This document shows positions 39,001 through 53,420 of a stretch of DNA of 64,000 bases, piece by piece. Within the stretch, counting starts at the first letter, position 1, and each line of letters begins with the position of its first letter. Made by a program: the position numbers and the translations under genes. The stretch is taken from positions 1-64,000 of the forward strand of contig JAQFVV010001084.1 of NCBI GenBank assembly GCA_028023455.1, given 5' to 3'. This DNA comes from Epiperipatus broadwayi. Lineage: Eukaryota; Onychophora; Udeonychophora; Euonychophora; Peripatidae. The notes under the pieces are model-generated. The model was given only the letters and a program-made list of their open reading frames with translations, ran no database searches and had not been told where the DNA came from.

Positions 39001-40853
39001 TCCTTGGTTTTAGTATTTAGGATGATAATTATTAAATCATAATATTAATTAATCCCATGAAGCTTCTTAATCTTCTCTACCAATATTCTCTGCGTATCCG
39101 ATGCATCAATCCATCTAATTTAACTTTAAAAATATTCGATAAACTTTTAAGTACTATTTGTATTTCCATGGATCCATCTTTTATTCAACTATGTGTTCAT
39201 TTTTTTATATATGTTTCCTTCTTGATACATTTAAACTTTCATTTGGTATTTTTATAAATCTCTTTTAAAAATAAAAAAAAAATGTTACCTTCAGAAAGGA
39301 TATAACATTTTACTCCTTTGAATATCATATTATATAAAATGATTCATGAAATATAATTGTCTTATTATTATTTAAAAAATAAATCTTGGATAGGCTTATA
39401 AATAATAATGCATTTCAATACATTTTTTAGACTCCGTATAATGTCCGAGCTGTGGTTTTTTTTTTTTTTTATGTACCAAAACAGTTCTCCGGTGAAGTAT
39501 TAATAAAGCTGTATCAATAAATATTCCAAACATTTTTTCAGCATTACAACTTATATCCATTTTATTTCATAGTATATCCATTTTTATTGCGAAGTTTAGG
39601 TTAAACTTTTAGATAAAATACGACTGGTAAGTACTTTAAAAATTAGAAAATCATTTCCACGAAGTTTCTAAATTATTATATTTTAACACCCTCTTTTGCA
39701 AAAATACTTTAAAAAATTATCAATTAGTTTTTTGCAAATAAAACGATAAGAAAGTACTAAAAAAAAAAAATTGACTAAAATAAAAATTTTAAAATATATA
39801 CTATCTTTTTGATAGTTATAATTTACCTTTCTCTGGTTTCAATACATTATTAATCTCCTCTTATACCCCCTGCAATTCATATTTATAGTCTGTAAGAATA
39901 CCTCATTTGATTGGTTGATTCTTACTTTAACTTGAGAACAAATTTACATATTTTCAGTTTATAGCAGAATTGAATTTCAAAATTAGAAATTATGACATAA
40001 TGAACTTAAAATATTATTTAAAATATTACTTTTAAATCAATTATTATTTTATTAAAATTATTTAAACATTTAAAATAACTTTTAAAATAACCTTAATAAC
40101 TTATTCCATTTATCTATTTTTATTTAAACAAAATATTTAATTTTTATTATATCTGTATTCGTCTTTATTACATTACTTAAAACATTACATACGATAGTTA
40201 ACTTAATATTTATTATTATTTGCTAGGTGACAATTCCATCCAATTCTATAATATAACTTTTAAAATATTTTAAACTTTGTTACTTTAAATACAAACAAGC
40301 ACGTGTGTGAAAGTATATAGTATACAAGTCACATGATTAATAACTTTGACAGACGATTTTCAATCTATTTCTCTGCCTAGACTAATAAAATTGATACACT
40401 TATTATATTTAATATAATTATAAAATTTGGAAGAACAATTTAGAAAATATAGAATTAAATACAATTCTCACCATCATAAAATTTATTTATAAAATATATT
40501 ATATTAATTTTGACTATTAAATATGATTATAAATTTAAACACTGTATTTATTAACTTATCAGTTTTAAACTATTAAAATCGAATTTATTAAATATACTTT
40601 TAATTTTTATAGCTGTGTTATTTAATATGGCCAGCTTTTACAACCATATGAAACAATATTTTAAACTTTACATAACTATTTTTAAATAATTCACTATAAT
40701 TTTATATACTACATATTTGCTTTAGCTTCAAATTGTACTATATAACATAATTGACAAACTATAATTAATAAATCAAAAGAACATATTCTAAAATTTAAAA
40801 TTTTTAGTAATTGACTGTTATGAACTATTACTGACCTATAGAAAAAGGCACAA
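36008..40853. repeat. Repeat B: second copy of the ~4.7 kb element
   Basis: It aligns with repeat A (1485-6116) in the same orientation over the full length, beginning TTCTAACCT and ending GGCACAA. Shared marks include the phrase AATGGCATAAGAACA near 36270 (1755 in A), TAAAGCTATTTCTTCAGC near 37982 (3369 in A) and TATGGCCAGCTTTTACAACC near 40626 (5887 in A). No long frame survives in either copy and no frame is shared between them. Confidence 0.8.
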
Positions 40854-42983
40854 TATATATATAAACTCCAACAAAAAACATTTAAAGAGGAAAATGTTTC
40901 ATTATCACATGTCATTATGATTTATTTTGTTAAACAGGTGAGAAAATAAAACATAGGAAATTGTTGTAATAGCATAAATAATGTCAGTGAAAAAGAGAAT
41001 GGTAACTCTGGCCAAGAAAATGCCATTCTTTGATTTTAAGGTGGTACCCTAGCCTTTTGGCTGAGAAGTACCAAAAGGAAAGGTCAATATGAAGTTGCTA
41101 TGGTTCTGGATTATGGTCAGTCCATGAAGAGCTGCAACTACACTAACCAGCTTGTTCCAGGGAGTAGACTTATACCCCTGTTATGAATAAGAATACTGAA
41201 AAAGGATAGAAGGCTTCAAATCTTCTGGAATGAGGTACAAACAGATCCAAACAGTATATAAATATATACTTTGATGAAAAGAATGACAAACAAAAATGAT
41301 CAGGACTCCCCAGAATGAGGTACGGGTGAACTTCTGAATAACTCTAGGACTGAGATCACAATCACTTTGCTTATTCAGAAAAATCATTATAAAAATGTAA
41401 ATATATTCATGTTTAAAATTATAATATTTAAGATTCATGATGCAAAAAAAATATTATTGCAATATCATTTACAAATTCTGATAGTTGGGGAGATTATCAA
41501 CTAGTTCTTTCCAAGATAAATAATAATAGTTACATTAAAAAAAAGGAACATTGAAAAAAAGTTAGGATAGAATTCAAGTGTTTTTTTTAAATAGCTACTA
41601 TTTAATTTTCAACAGCTTTTAAATAATGACTCTTAACTTTTAAGATATTATGATAATAGTACATGAATTTTTTTTTAAACAGATGGTTTGAATACAAAAA
41701 AAATATTCTTGATTATGCAGGCATTTCATCTTAGTAATACACTAAAAAGAGTGGGAAGGTTTATAAAAATGTTGATATTTAAAGGCATTAGTTTTAATTA
41801 AGGGATGACCTATCATTAATAGATTGTGATCACTTTCTATTATTTTACTGGGTTTAAAACTATCAGTTTGTTTACTGAAGTTTATATATATTATTATTAT
41901 TGCTGATAAAAAAAATCAGACATTTAAACTGAAATCTGATATTTAAAAAAATGTATTTCACTATAACTTATTTTTTATTTTTATGACATTTGCAAAAAGA
42001 TTTTACAGAATTTCATGAAGCAAATTTTAAATTTGAGAGATTTTAGTTTGAAGTGACTAAAATCAAAATGGAAAAATTTCATCTTGGTTTCTAAGTTTTC
42101 AGTTAGCTAATAATTGTGCCTCTCTTGCAAATTAAAAGACTTTGCTTTATTAATTAAAGTTCAAGAAATCATTTCCCTTATTAGTCAATGATTAAAATAC
42201 AGCTTGCACAGTTTTCAAAATAAGAATTTAAAGCAGTTAAAGAATTTTGGAGGCTCGCTTTAGATGGAATAATAAACTTAGTGAAATAAAAATATAAAGT
42301 AATGTTGCTGTAAATACCGTAACAAAATTATTTATTTACAGAACTATAATTTTATCCATTTTTATATAGAATCCTATCAATATATTAAAAATATTTTCTT
42401 TAATAGTACTCTGTTAAGATTCTAAAAATGTAATAGCAAGATCATTTGAATAGTAATTGTGTTTTCAATTTTCTGGATATGATGTTATAAAATCTTTTAT
42501 TTTAAAAGCAAATCTTCATTAAACTGCATGTATGAAAAAATAAAAGATAATAAATCTTTTCTTAGTACTTAAATTTGTTTTTTTATGGTAGAAGCTGGCC
42601 CAAGTACATTTTTTTAAAAAAAAAAACTGTATAATTAGAAAAGTATTGTTGAGAATTAAAATCTATAATGAATTAAAAAGTTAAATCTTTACAAAAGTAT
42701 TGTTTACTCCGGAAGTCAAAAATAGCATCACAAGATGTCATTAGAGCAGTGGATTAATATAATATATCTCAATATATTTATCATTAATAAAATATTACTA
42801 AAATATGATCGACATACATTTTTATGATATATATCAATGTATTCATTATTTATAGGGTATTTCATAAGATATATGTCTGTGTAATTGCCATTTATAAGAT
42901 ATTTTATTATAATTATATAACTAATATTTTGAATACAAATACATTTATATATATATACTTGGAGTTTAGATTTATCTGTAGGA
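40854..42983. other. AT-rich DNA with one GC-richer patch
   Basis: The patch at about 41030-41210 is clearly GC-richer than its surroundings. It has a hairpin (41044-41073, GGTAC/GTACC with AGCC/GGCT) and a minus-strand open stretch of some 43 codons (STPWNKLVSVVAALHGLT and on). It may be an old repeat or exon remnant; no splice sites or homolog are recognised. Confidence 0.4.
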
Positions 42984-43080
42984 CATTTGAACACAAACTT
43001 TCAATCTCCCTTCCATTATCCACTCTATCTCGTACAACTGATAGACATGGCCACACATCTGTGAAAAAAATAAATGATCT

Positions 43081-43124
43081 CCATTATATGTATTTTGTTC
43101 TATACCAACACTCATCATTTGGTC
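43081..43124 (-). ncRNA. Decayed hammerhead motif, F2 left arm
   Basis: On the minus strand the core reads ATGATGA (C3 changed) and the second core part AAAA instead of GAAA, so it should not cleave. It is still useful because its stem II keeps G at 10.1 and C at 11.1, the pair that has decayed in other copies. Confidence 0.5.
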
Positions 43125-43197
43125 CATATCACCATCTCCCATATATATATATAATCAATGCTCAGATCAGCTGTAGGTGTGGTAGATGATGATCTGG

Positions 43198-43240
43198 ACC
43201 AACTTATGAGTGCTGTTCAGCATGAAATTTGTATATTGAA
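43198..43240 (+). ncRNA. Decayed hammerhead motif, F2 right arm
   Basis: ACCAA, then CTTATGA (G5 changed to T), TGCT/AGCA stem II, GAAA, a stem III remnant and TTGA. The G5 change should abolish cleavage. Confidence 0.5.
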
Positions 43241-43336
43241 GATCATTTATCTTTTTCACACGTGTGATTTTGAGTATGTTGTAAGAGAGTGGATGGCTGA
43301 AGAAAGCTTGAAAGTCTGTGTTCAAATCCTTTACAA

Positions 43337-45205
43337 TTATTTAACTAGTAGATCTAAATTACTTATATACAAAACTGTATCATCACTGGTTTACATCATC
43401 ATTTTTAGTTTTTTTATAAATTTTCTTTTATTCCCTGGTATTAGAATGGCAATAGTTTATTTATAAATCGATACTAACAAAGATGGTTTGTTCTATAAGT
43501 AAAATGTATGCCAAAAGTTATCATCTTAAATTTACAAAATACCTGATAATTTATTATTTTTAAATATCTTTTATTTTCTTTTTATCTCGTCAATGTAGTT
43601 ATTTCTAAGACGTTCAGTTTATTTATTTTTGACTATTCTTTATATACTCTTTACATTTTCACCAATTACATGCAAAATGAAATATTTAAATACATATTTT
43701 GCTTAATAATATAAATAGAGATAATTAATTATTATTGCCTTTTATGTTTTAAAAATGCTACTTTATTTTTTCTTATAATTTTTATGATGGCAGTCATTGC
43801 CAGTCAAATGAGATCTTGGAATAGTAAACAGTTTAAAAGATTTTTATTCAATGCCTAACTAACTTGATATGTGAAAAAGAAAAACCTGATAAATTTATTA
43901 TTTTTTCTTTTACATTTAGGCATTTCAATTTCTGACTCAACCATATCATTCCTATTACAGAAAACAAATAAGTATTTTGAATTGGTCATCAACAAGTTTT
44001 TAATATCACAATTGTCAGAAAAACTATTTCTTTTTATGATTGTGTAATTTTGTCAAATAAGAAAATAGTTGTGTATTTTATAATTATCAAATAAATTAAA
44101 CAATGTAAATACTGTAAAAAAAAAATTAAATCGAAACGCTTTTATAAACCAATTTATTTAGTCATAAGTTTTGAACTGAATCCCTTATTTATGAAATAAA
44201 ATTATGAAAAGGGATTTATACTTTGCAAACTACCAGTAATTGTGTAATAATTAATTTTTTTAAATCAATATTTTATAAATTAATTTTTAAGCTTTGCTTG
44301 TTGAGTAAAAACTAACCAAACTTTTAAGTTTATAATGGTGATATAAGTTTAGATAATACTTAACAGTTCTATAAATTCTAAAAGTTTTAATTTTAGAAAT
44401 GTTTGTAGTGAAGTTTTAAATATATATGAAAGTGTTTCTGAATTTATTGTAGTTCTGAAAAGTTTATATCAACTGGATTAAATATTTCAGTAAGAATAGA
44501 ACTTTTTTTTTAATTTTGAAACAATTCCAGTAGAATGAGTGCATTACTTTTTGTTTATACTTCAACAAAGAGCATTAAAGAATTTTATTGAATAGATTCA
44601 TTTTTATTATAGATGATTTATTAAAAAAAACTTGATTATTCATAGAGTATTAAGAAAGAATATAAACGTTCAAGATATTCATTCAATTAATGTTTGCAAA
44701 TAGTATTTTTCCATAGATATGTATTCATATTATAAAATTTCTGAATTATAATCTAGCTTAATTTGAATCTTATAAAGATTAAAAATAAAATAAAAAACGT
44801 GTAAAATAGATACATTTTCAACCTCAATTTTATTTCTCATTTTAATAATATTGGCTTTGGAACAGTTTAAAAGCAGCTTCATAAAATAGTCATGGTAATA
44901 CGAATTTTAGCAATATATATATATTCTCTTTTAGGTGACTATTTTTATGGCTGAAGAATGAACAGTTTTTTTGAAAGTTGATCAATAATAATTCTTTTAT
45001 AAAAGCCAGTTACACACCATTAATATTGTAGATAACTAAAAGTAAATATAGAGTCTATCATTGTCATAAACAAATTCAACATCTTTCAGGTTAATACATT
45101 TGTTCAAATCTTTATGAATAAATAATCAATATACTTTAAGTGTAAAAAAAATGCTTTTATTGTCTTTTAGTAACTTTGAGAATATTTCACTCTTTAAAAC
45201 CATTT
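43337..45205. other. AT-rich DNA, no gene seen
   Basis: Between F2 and F3. Minus-strand translation near 43440-43480 gives short phrases (TIAILIPGNKRKF) faintly like the Penelope linker, far too weak to call. Nothing else was found. Confidence 0.35.
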
Positions 45206-45365
45206 AAAGATACGGGATTTGAACTTTGACTTTCAAGCAACCTTCAATTATCCACAATATATCATACTGCTGATACACATGACCACACACATGTTGAAAA
45301 GATAAATAATCACCAACAAACATATTTCATGCTGAACGAGCAGTCATCAGTTGGTCTAGATTAAA
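45206..45365 (-). repeat. Single F repeat (F3)
   Basis: A lone copy of the F1/F2 arm, from TTTGACTTTCAAG to CAGTTGGTC. Its end, read on the minus strand, is GTTCAAATCCCG, which resembles a tRNA B box. This may be chance, or may hint at an internal promoter. Confidence 0.7.
45312..45355 (-). ncRNA. Hammerhead ribozyme motif, F3
   Basis: On the minus strand: ACCAA, CTGATGA, stem II TGCT/AGCA, GAAA, TTGGT. The core is whole, but stem III is eroded and the base before TTGGT is G, which is not an allowed cleavage base. It is probably inactive. Confidence 0.55.
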
Positions 45366-47056
45366 GTTATTAATTAAAGATCAAGTCTAGGAAATGTTTT
45401 GTTTGAAATCAAATTTATTGACTAATATAAAGATCTGTTAAAGAAAAAAAATAAAATATAAAATTGTAAATTACATTGTCAACTAAAATTTAGAAGATAT
45501 TCAAAAAAAAATTGGTTATTGATCTGATTTAGATTTTAACTTATATTTTAGATCAATCAGATCATTTTTAATCTACAATTATTGATTTATTGTAGGATCA
45601 GGCATTGAAAGATTAACTGATATTTTAGCACCAAAAAAAAGTTAAAACATTTCAATTCTGTTTTATTAGTCAACATGTCCTTTTTGCTTGGTTTATCTTT
45701 TTTATGTGAAATTTCTTCAGACGGAAATTAATTTAATAACCTTAAGTTATAGCTAGCTTATTGTTACTGCTATGTTTAGAGTATACTCTAAAATATACTT
45801 ATCTTAGCACTTTAATATTTTCAATATTCTTATGAATATTATGTGCACTAGTTAACAAACCTCAATTAAAGTTGATTTTATAAAATTAATTACTCATCAT
45901 TTTTATTTATTATTATTCATTCATGTTTTTGACAACTTCTCTATTTTCATATATGTAGTCAGAGTTATCTTATTTTCATATTGTAAATATACATAAAAGA
46001 AACATCATGATAGAAAATACACTATACTGGAATTCTGATAATTTAAACTTATATTTAATTTTCAGTGTCATCTTATTATATATATTTAAAATGACAATTT
46101 TAAAAATAGCTAAAAGAAACAGAACAAAATATTAAAGACGATTTTAAGATTATTTTCTTCTTATATATCTTGTAGAAGAAAATTCATCAAAGTGCCAGGA
46201 ATAAAAAAATAATGATTTTATAAAATTATAGAAACTTCAGCTACAAATGATAGAATTATATGTTTTAATTAATACTACATTATTTGTACAACAGCTTGCC
46301 ACATCACTTAGTAAAAAGAGTCTCCTTTACATAGAACTAAAATCTAATGCAATTATTAGTAATTCTATTAATTTATTGGACTGAAAAGTCAGTGATATCA
46401 ATATAGTTACTGTAATATTTATGAACATATTTGACTAAGTCAATGGTAATTGGATGACAATAGAAAAGTTTATAACTTATCAATTATTATTTTTTTACTG
46501 ATTGGTTTTAAGTCATGGCGACAATTCTTATGTTTAGAATAAGAGAAGAAAAAAGTGAAAGAAAAAAAATAGAGAAGCAAATAAATAAATATATATATAG
46601 TAATTAATTAATAAATAAAAATGCTCAAACAATGCAATGATTAATTATTATTATAAAATAATTTTAAATTCTCCCATCGAAGAAAGGCAAATTAAAAATT
46701 TCAATTACTTTTTTTTGCAAAGAATCAATTTAAAAAAATCATTAAAAGAAATAGACATTGAGAAGACATTTTTTTTTTTTCATTTTCTTTTAATTAAAAC
46801 TAATTGTAATTGAGTTTCATTTTATTGTCTTTTGTATTTTAGCTTCAGATTTAAATCTAAAAGTAAAGGCATTAACTTTATTTTAAAATTACTCCTTAAA
46901 AAAAAATTTTTTTAAAAAGTTTTATTAGTATTAAAATAAAGTATTATATATTGTACTCGTATAAAGTTTAACTATATAGATTGTGTTGCCAGAAAGGTAG
47001 ATACTCTATTGAAATTAATAGATTAATCAAACATAGAATTAACCTAAGTAGAATAA
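45366..47056. other. AT-rich DNA, no gene seen
   Basis: No frame, repeat or exon signal was recognised. Confidence 0.5.
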
Positions 47057-47740
47057 GATACTTTATATTTATTATCCAAATTTCCTAACTTATATCAATA
47101 CTTTATTTTAAAAAAATTATCTAGTGATTAGTGCTAGCTCGTAAAATATTGAAAATACAAGACAATGATTTGATAGTAATTTATGCTTTTTGAATACTAT
47201 TTACAAATATATATTTTAGCTGATATAATAATTAATTCATAATTCAGCAATACATAAAATTATTAATAAAATATTTACAATTTGTAAATGATCTACAGAT
47301 ATTTATACAATATAATCAATAAACAAACTTCTTATGTTGTATTGATATTAAATGTTCTGATCCATGGTCATGTAAAATTCAATAACTTATATTTATAACT
47401 AAGAGGAAATATAAATGCAGGTGTGTAACTACACTTTAATAAAAGATATCAATAAATGTTTAACTTATTATGATTTAATCAGTCTAATGAATCAAAAACC
47501 TAATTAAGTTATTCATACTTACAAAAACTGATGAAGTTGTAATTTCAAATAATGATAATTATTATCCTAATTATATTTTGTTGATACTATTAATCCTAAA
47601 ATAAAATAAACAATACAAATATTTGCAATAAACAAATAAATTTCTGAATAGGATTTGGTAATCCAGGGTAGGCATTAATTGGTTGATAATAATATGTTTA
47701 TTAGATACTCCCCACTAAATAACATAGGCTATATTAGCAG
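47057..47740. repeat. Repeat H, copy 1
   Basis: It matches 63445-64000 in the same orientation, sharing GATACTTTATATTT near 47057, TGAATACTATTTACAAATAT near 47191, CACTTTAATAAAAGATATCA near 47430 and GTAGGCATTAATT-like text near 47670. It has about 50 bases missing from the other copy near 47105-47160. No coding capacity; class unknown. Confidence 0.75.
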
Positions 47741-48712
47741 AGCATGAAAATATGAAGTATTGTTGCAAGATTTTCTATTATTTAGCCTCTGAAAATAAGT
47801 ATCCATTTATTATTTATATTATACAATATATTACATGGTAACTTAAATGAGGGTGAGCTATGATTTGAAATATATGTTGTAATGATACAAAAAATTGGGG
47901 TGAATCTGTGGTGATGGAAAATCATCATCATCCATCCCAAGTCAATGACAATATAGAATTAAATATAAAAAGAATGAGCACGGGAGCTTATCGTCAATAT
48001 TATAACTAAGTTAACCAGAACTACCCAAACTAATAATCATCATCATCATGGATGACCAACAATTAAATAAATCAGCAATAAATCCTATGACTGGATTTGA
48101 AATGGATCTATTATAGACCAATCTAATTATTTAGCCACTACCAGCTTGAGGCATATTATTTAAATAATAATTTGGATGCTCAAGCATAAGTGCTAATCTA
48201 TCAGTATATATAAAAATAAAAACAATAATGCTGGGATGCAAAATATGCTGGTAATCATCAATGCTTTCTGGCCACAGTATCTTTAATGTACTGGCTAACT
48301 ATAAACTTAATTTTTAATATATACGAAACTAAATAAAATGCAGTGCATTGTGTTTACAGGATATTTCCTTTGTACAAATCCAAGATCATAATTAATTTGG
48401 ATGTCCATAAACACCAAATATAAACCCCTTTTATATAATAGACTACTATGCACAAATCTAACTCAGAAAAAAAAAGCCCTATAGCTGCTATTGTGTAGAA
48501 GAGATATAATCCTAATATATGTTTTAAATCTATTCTAGAATTAATCAAATTTACTGGGATAATTTATACAATGAAATATCAATTTATTAATAACAATTAA
48601 AATGAAATTAAGGTCTGCAAAATACAGCTATACATATATACAAGTCTTCTGATTTTGTTTAATATAATTAGCTATTCCATTGTGATTTGTAAATTCCTAG
48701 TAATGGGTTTAC

Positions 48713-48762
<50 letters not shown>

Positions 48763-49499
48763 TGCATAAATTTGTGGTATAATAATTTATGAACATATTT
48801 GAATTATCAAAAACCTATAACTGAAATTCATTTTTATACTACATTATTAAATATGATTTAACATATATGTGTATGCATGGAAATTTATGCACATACTAGT
48901 GTTTATTCCATATCAAAAATATACATAAAATTCACACACACACCTATATATATATATATATATATAAGCAATTTGATGTATTGTATAGTAATTTAAAATT
49001 TAACATGTTTAAATTGTCATAGACTTATAAAAAAGTCATTTTTTTAATAATATATAAATGCACACATACAAAGTAAGTATTTATATAAAAAAGATTATAT
49101 AAATTAAAGCTATCAATTAGTCTCTTTTATTGTAAATAAAAGTATTCTTAAAAATATTTACTCCTTTGACAGTCCTTCATCAAACTTTTTTTCAGGTTAC
49201 TCTTGATTAATTATAAATATCTTTAAACATACTCCAGCAAGATTTTTTCCCCTAATGTAGAAAGATTTTTGGAGTTTTTCTTTGTTAATAAAATGTACTA
49301 TAAACTAATCTTACTTTTATTGAATACAGTTATTTACTTATAAAAATAAAAAAATTGTAATTTAAAAATTACAAGGGTCATTTTCACTAAAGAAATTATT
49401 TTAAATAACTCACCAGCTGTACTTTATATATATAACACTGTAATTTTATCCATGTCCTCTGCATAAAGATAAAATAGTATACATACAAAGTAATTCTTT
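47741..49499. other. AT-rich DNA with TA microsatellites
   Basis: Holds (TA)n at 48715-48760 and a CA/TA tract at 48937-48966. No gene seen. Confidence 0.5.
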
Positions 49500-49724
49500 A
49501 AAAATCTGATGGACTCTCTGGGTAAGCCAGTCACTTTTAAAACAGTAGACCAACTTGTTGTCATCTTTGAGAAAGGTACAATCCACTAACTGATTGCATG
49601 CATACAGCCAGCTCATTTAGAATAGAATTTGATAGACTTCAGGTATCCTGGCTAATACACAATATATAATGGCTAATAAATCACAGAAAAGCAGGGTATA
49701 GATTTCATGTAAATCCAAGCTCTA
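49500..49724 (-). other. Possible 3' UTR of the minus-strand gene
   Basis: The sequence after the stop codon at 49725-49727 on the minus strand is GC-richer than average and non-coding, as a 3' UTR would be. No clear AATAAA at a fixed distance could be assigned. Confidence 0.35.
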
Positions 49725-49910
49725 TTATTGTGAACTAGCAGCAGCAGCTGAACTTGTACTGTAACTTGATTTCAGTTGTAACATCATAGCCATTATATTG
49801 TTACAATCTTCAAAACTAAAATCTTTCAAAAACTTCTCCCTAATCTTTTTTTCAACCATTTTATAGTCAGGCTCAAATTTAAAAACACAGTAAGTAAAAA
49901 TAAGTTTTTC
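49725..49910 (-). CDS. Terminal exon of an unrecognised host gene
   Basis: An open stretch of 61 codons plus TAA, starting right after a good acceptor (ACATTTAG, 49920-49911, after a pyrimidine-poor but AT-rich stretch). The protein text is strongly gene-like: FTYCVFKFEPDY, KMVEKKIREKFLKDFSFED, CNNIMAMMLQLKSSY, then a Ser/Ala tail ending SAAAASSQ. Such charged, ordered text is unlike random translations of this AT-rich DNA. I do not recognise the family. The phase (0) fits the upstream exon at 51719-51817. No transmembrane or zinc motif is seen. Confidence 0.55.
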   Translation of the reverse strand, partial: EKLIFTYCVFKFEPDYKMVEKKIREKFLKDFSFEDCNNIMAMMLQLKSSYSTSSAAAASSQ

Positions 49911-51718
<1,808 letters not shown>

Positions 51719-51817
51719 CATGATGGCTTCAAATTTTCTGTCTGATATATTCCAATAGTGTGAGCAAGATTGAGTTCCAACAAGTGTACATTGCCATGGT
51801 TTTTGATCTCCATTAAT
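51719..51817 (-). CDS. Internal exon of an unrecognised host gene
   Basis: A 99-base stretch, phase 0 at both ends, between an acceptor (CATGACCAG after a pyrimidine-rich stretch) and a consensus donor (ATG|GTAAGAG). It encodes 33 residues with an informative composition: QKPWQCTLVGTQSCSHYW, then NISDRKFEAIM. Joined to 49725-49910 the frame continues. The family is not recognised. A duplicated GAAGATTTTCTTGATCCT-like phrase precedes it on the intron side. Confidence 0.55.
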
Positions 51818-52653
51818 CTGGTCATGGAGGATGAAGAAAATCTTCAGGATCAAGAAAATCTTCAGGATCATTTTCAAACTAGGAAATTAGTACATGTTTA
51901 TAATGGCACAATTTTGAGTTCTGGGGTTCATCTTATATGCTTTAGCATGGTATACTTTTAATATGGTTCATTAAAGTGGGCAGTTTCTGCATTATGAACA
52001 GATAGTTGCTATTTTTAATATTAAGTATATATTTTTTTCAAATGGTTTATTTATCAATTAGCAACCAGCAAGTAGTAATCCGAAATTTGAAAAAGCATCA
52101 TAAATAATAATCCTCAATTCTCCAGTCACAATTTTTAATATGCAATTCCTTTAGCAATCTTCAATTCACAGTTAGCAAATCTTTATATATCAGAAATTTA
52201 TAATTAGCAATCTTTAGTATGCAATTTTCTAATAAGCAGAAACCTTCCTTCTAAATAAAACAAAGCTTCTATATACTATTTTTATATCTTGCCAGATCAT
52301 AATTAAAACTTCATACTAGGCTATTTTTTATCATATGTTTTTACTTTTCAAATATCACTTTTAATAAATTAGCAAATAAGTCCCTGCTTTTAAAATGGAT
52401 TAAGAGTGAAACAAAAATAAAAATATTTATCTCAATCAAAACACATTTAAATCAAAATATTTTTAATGATTTCAAAATATAATCAAGTATGTGCGTTATC
52501 ACATATATGCTTACAAACAAATATAAAATAAAATACAAAATTTTAAATAAAATTTACTCTTATCTTTTAAAATCTTTATAGATATACATTTTAGTTTTGA
52601 TTTTCGAAGGCATGATTCTTGAAATGGAGAAAATCAATTTATTATATATATAT
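51818..52653. other. AT-rich DNA, no gene seen
   Basis: No further exon on the minus strand was found. It ends in a short TA tract that borders the ribozyme array. Confidence 0.45.
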
Positions 52654-52751
52654 ATGACAATAGATGGCGTTCTACCAAAAAACACTGTCAAGCCTATGTT
52701 TGTTTACATAAACGACAGAGCAAGCATTCACTATCTCTAACTTTAGTTCCA

Positions 52752-52795
52752 CCTTCAGATCATGATTTCAAGCTATTTGCTATCATCAGTGAAGT
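52752..52795 (-). ncRNA. Hammerhead ribozyme, array unit 1
   Basis: On the minus strand: CTTCA (stem I), CTGATGA, stem II TAGC/GCT(T) with loop AAATA, GAA, stem III ATCATGAT, C as cleavage base, then TGAAGG (stem I). Beyond it GGAACT can pair with AGTTTC upstream, giving stem I an internal loop. The core is whole. The 10.1-11.1 pair is T/T, which is unusual and may lower activity. Confidence 0.72.
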
Positions 52796-53156
52796 ACAAA
52801 AATAAGAAACTAGTTCTACACACAAACTCTGAGCATTTATGAAACAGTTTCTATTCAGCTTGCAAGCATGAATCTTCTTTTAGACATGTAATGTCTTTAA
52901 TCTCAGCATAGCAAGCCAGATAGCTATATGGGTCTGATATCAGTTCAGCATCACCATATAGTAGAAGCCTCTGCAATATATATCATTGCAAGAAAGACCT
53001 CAAAGGTACATTTATGAAAAACAAAAACAAAATTAAAACTTGCTAATGCTTGTAATTATGACAATAGATGGCGTTCTACCAAAAAAACACCATCAAGCAT
53101 ATGTTTGTTTACATAAACATCAGAGCAAGCATTCCCTATCTATAACTTTAGTTCCA

Positions 53157-53200
53157 CCTTCAGATCATGATTTCAAGCTATTTGCTATCGTCAATGAAGG
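53157..53200 (-). ncRNA. Hammerhead ribozyme motif, array unit 2 (C3 mutated)
   Basis: Same structure as in unit 1, with full CCTTCA/TGAAGG stem I, but the core reads TTGACGA, so the essential C3 is changed. Predicted inactive. Confidence 0.65.
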
Positions 53201-53210
53201 ACAGGAATAA

Positions 53211-53420
53211 CAAACTAGATCTAAACACAAACTCTGAGCATTTATGAAACAGTTTCTATTCAGTTTGCAAGCGTGAATGTTTTAGACATGTAATGTCTTC
53301 AAACTCAGCATAGCAAACTAGATCTAAACATAAACTCTGAGCATTTATGAAACAGTTTCTATTCAGTTTGCAAGCGTGAATGTTTTAGACACGTAATGTC
53401 TTCAAACTCAGCATAGCAAG
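53211..53420. repeat. Internal tandem duplication, period 103, in array unit 2
   Basis: The stretch starting CAAACTAGATCTAAACA occurs at 53211 and 53314 and runs through the AGCATTTATGAAACAG and GTAATGTCTTCAAACTC text twice. Other units have it once. Confidence 0.85.

Larger units (their letters stand above)
42984..43336. repeat. Palindromic repeat F2: diverged inverted pair of the F repeat
   Basis: The left arm (42984-43140, starting TTGAACACAAACTTTCAA) is the diverged reverse complement of the right arm (43185-43336, ending TTGAAAGTCTGTGTTCAA). The centre is TA-rich. The arms match those of F1 and the single copy F3. Each arm has a decayed hammerhead. Confidence 0.72.

Noticed and set aside
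41044-41073. Text resembling the 5' end of U2 snRNA (AGCCTTTTGGCTGAGAAG).
   Set aside because: The match stops at the hairpin itself; the following U2 sequence, branch-recognition region and Sm site are missing.
47525-47560. CTGATGA in repeat H (also 63794).
   Set aside because: No GAAA at the right place and no complementary flanks.
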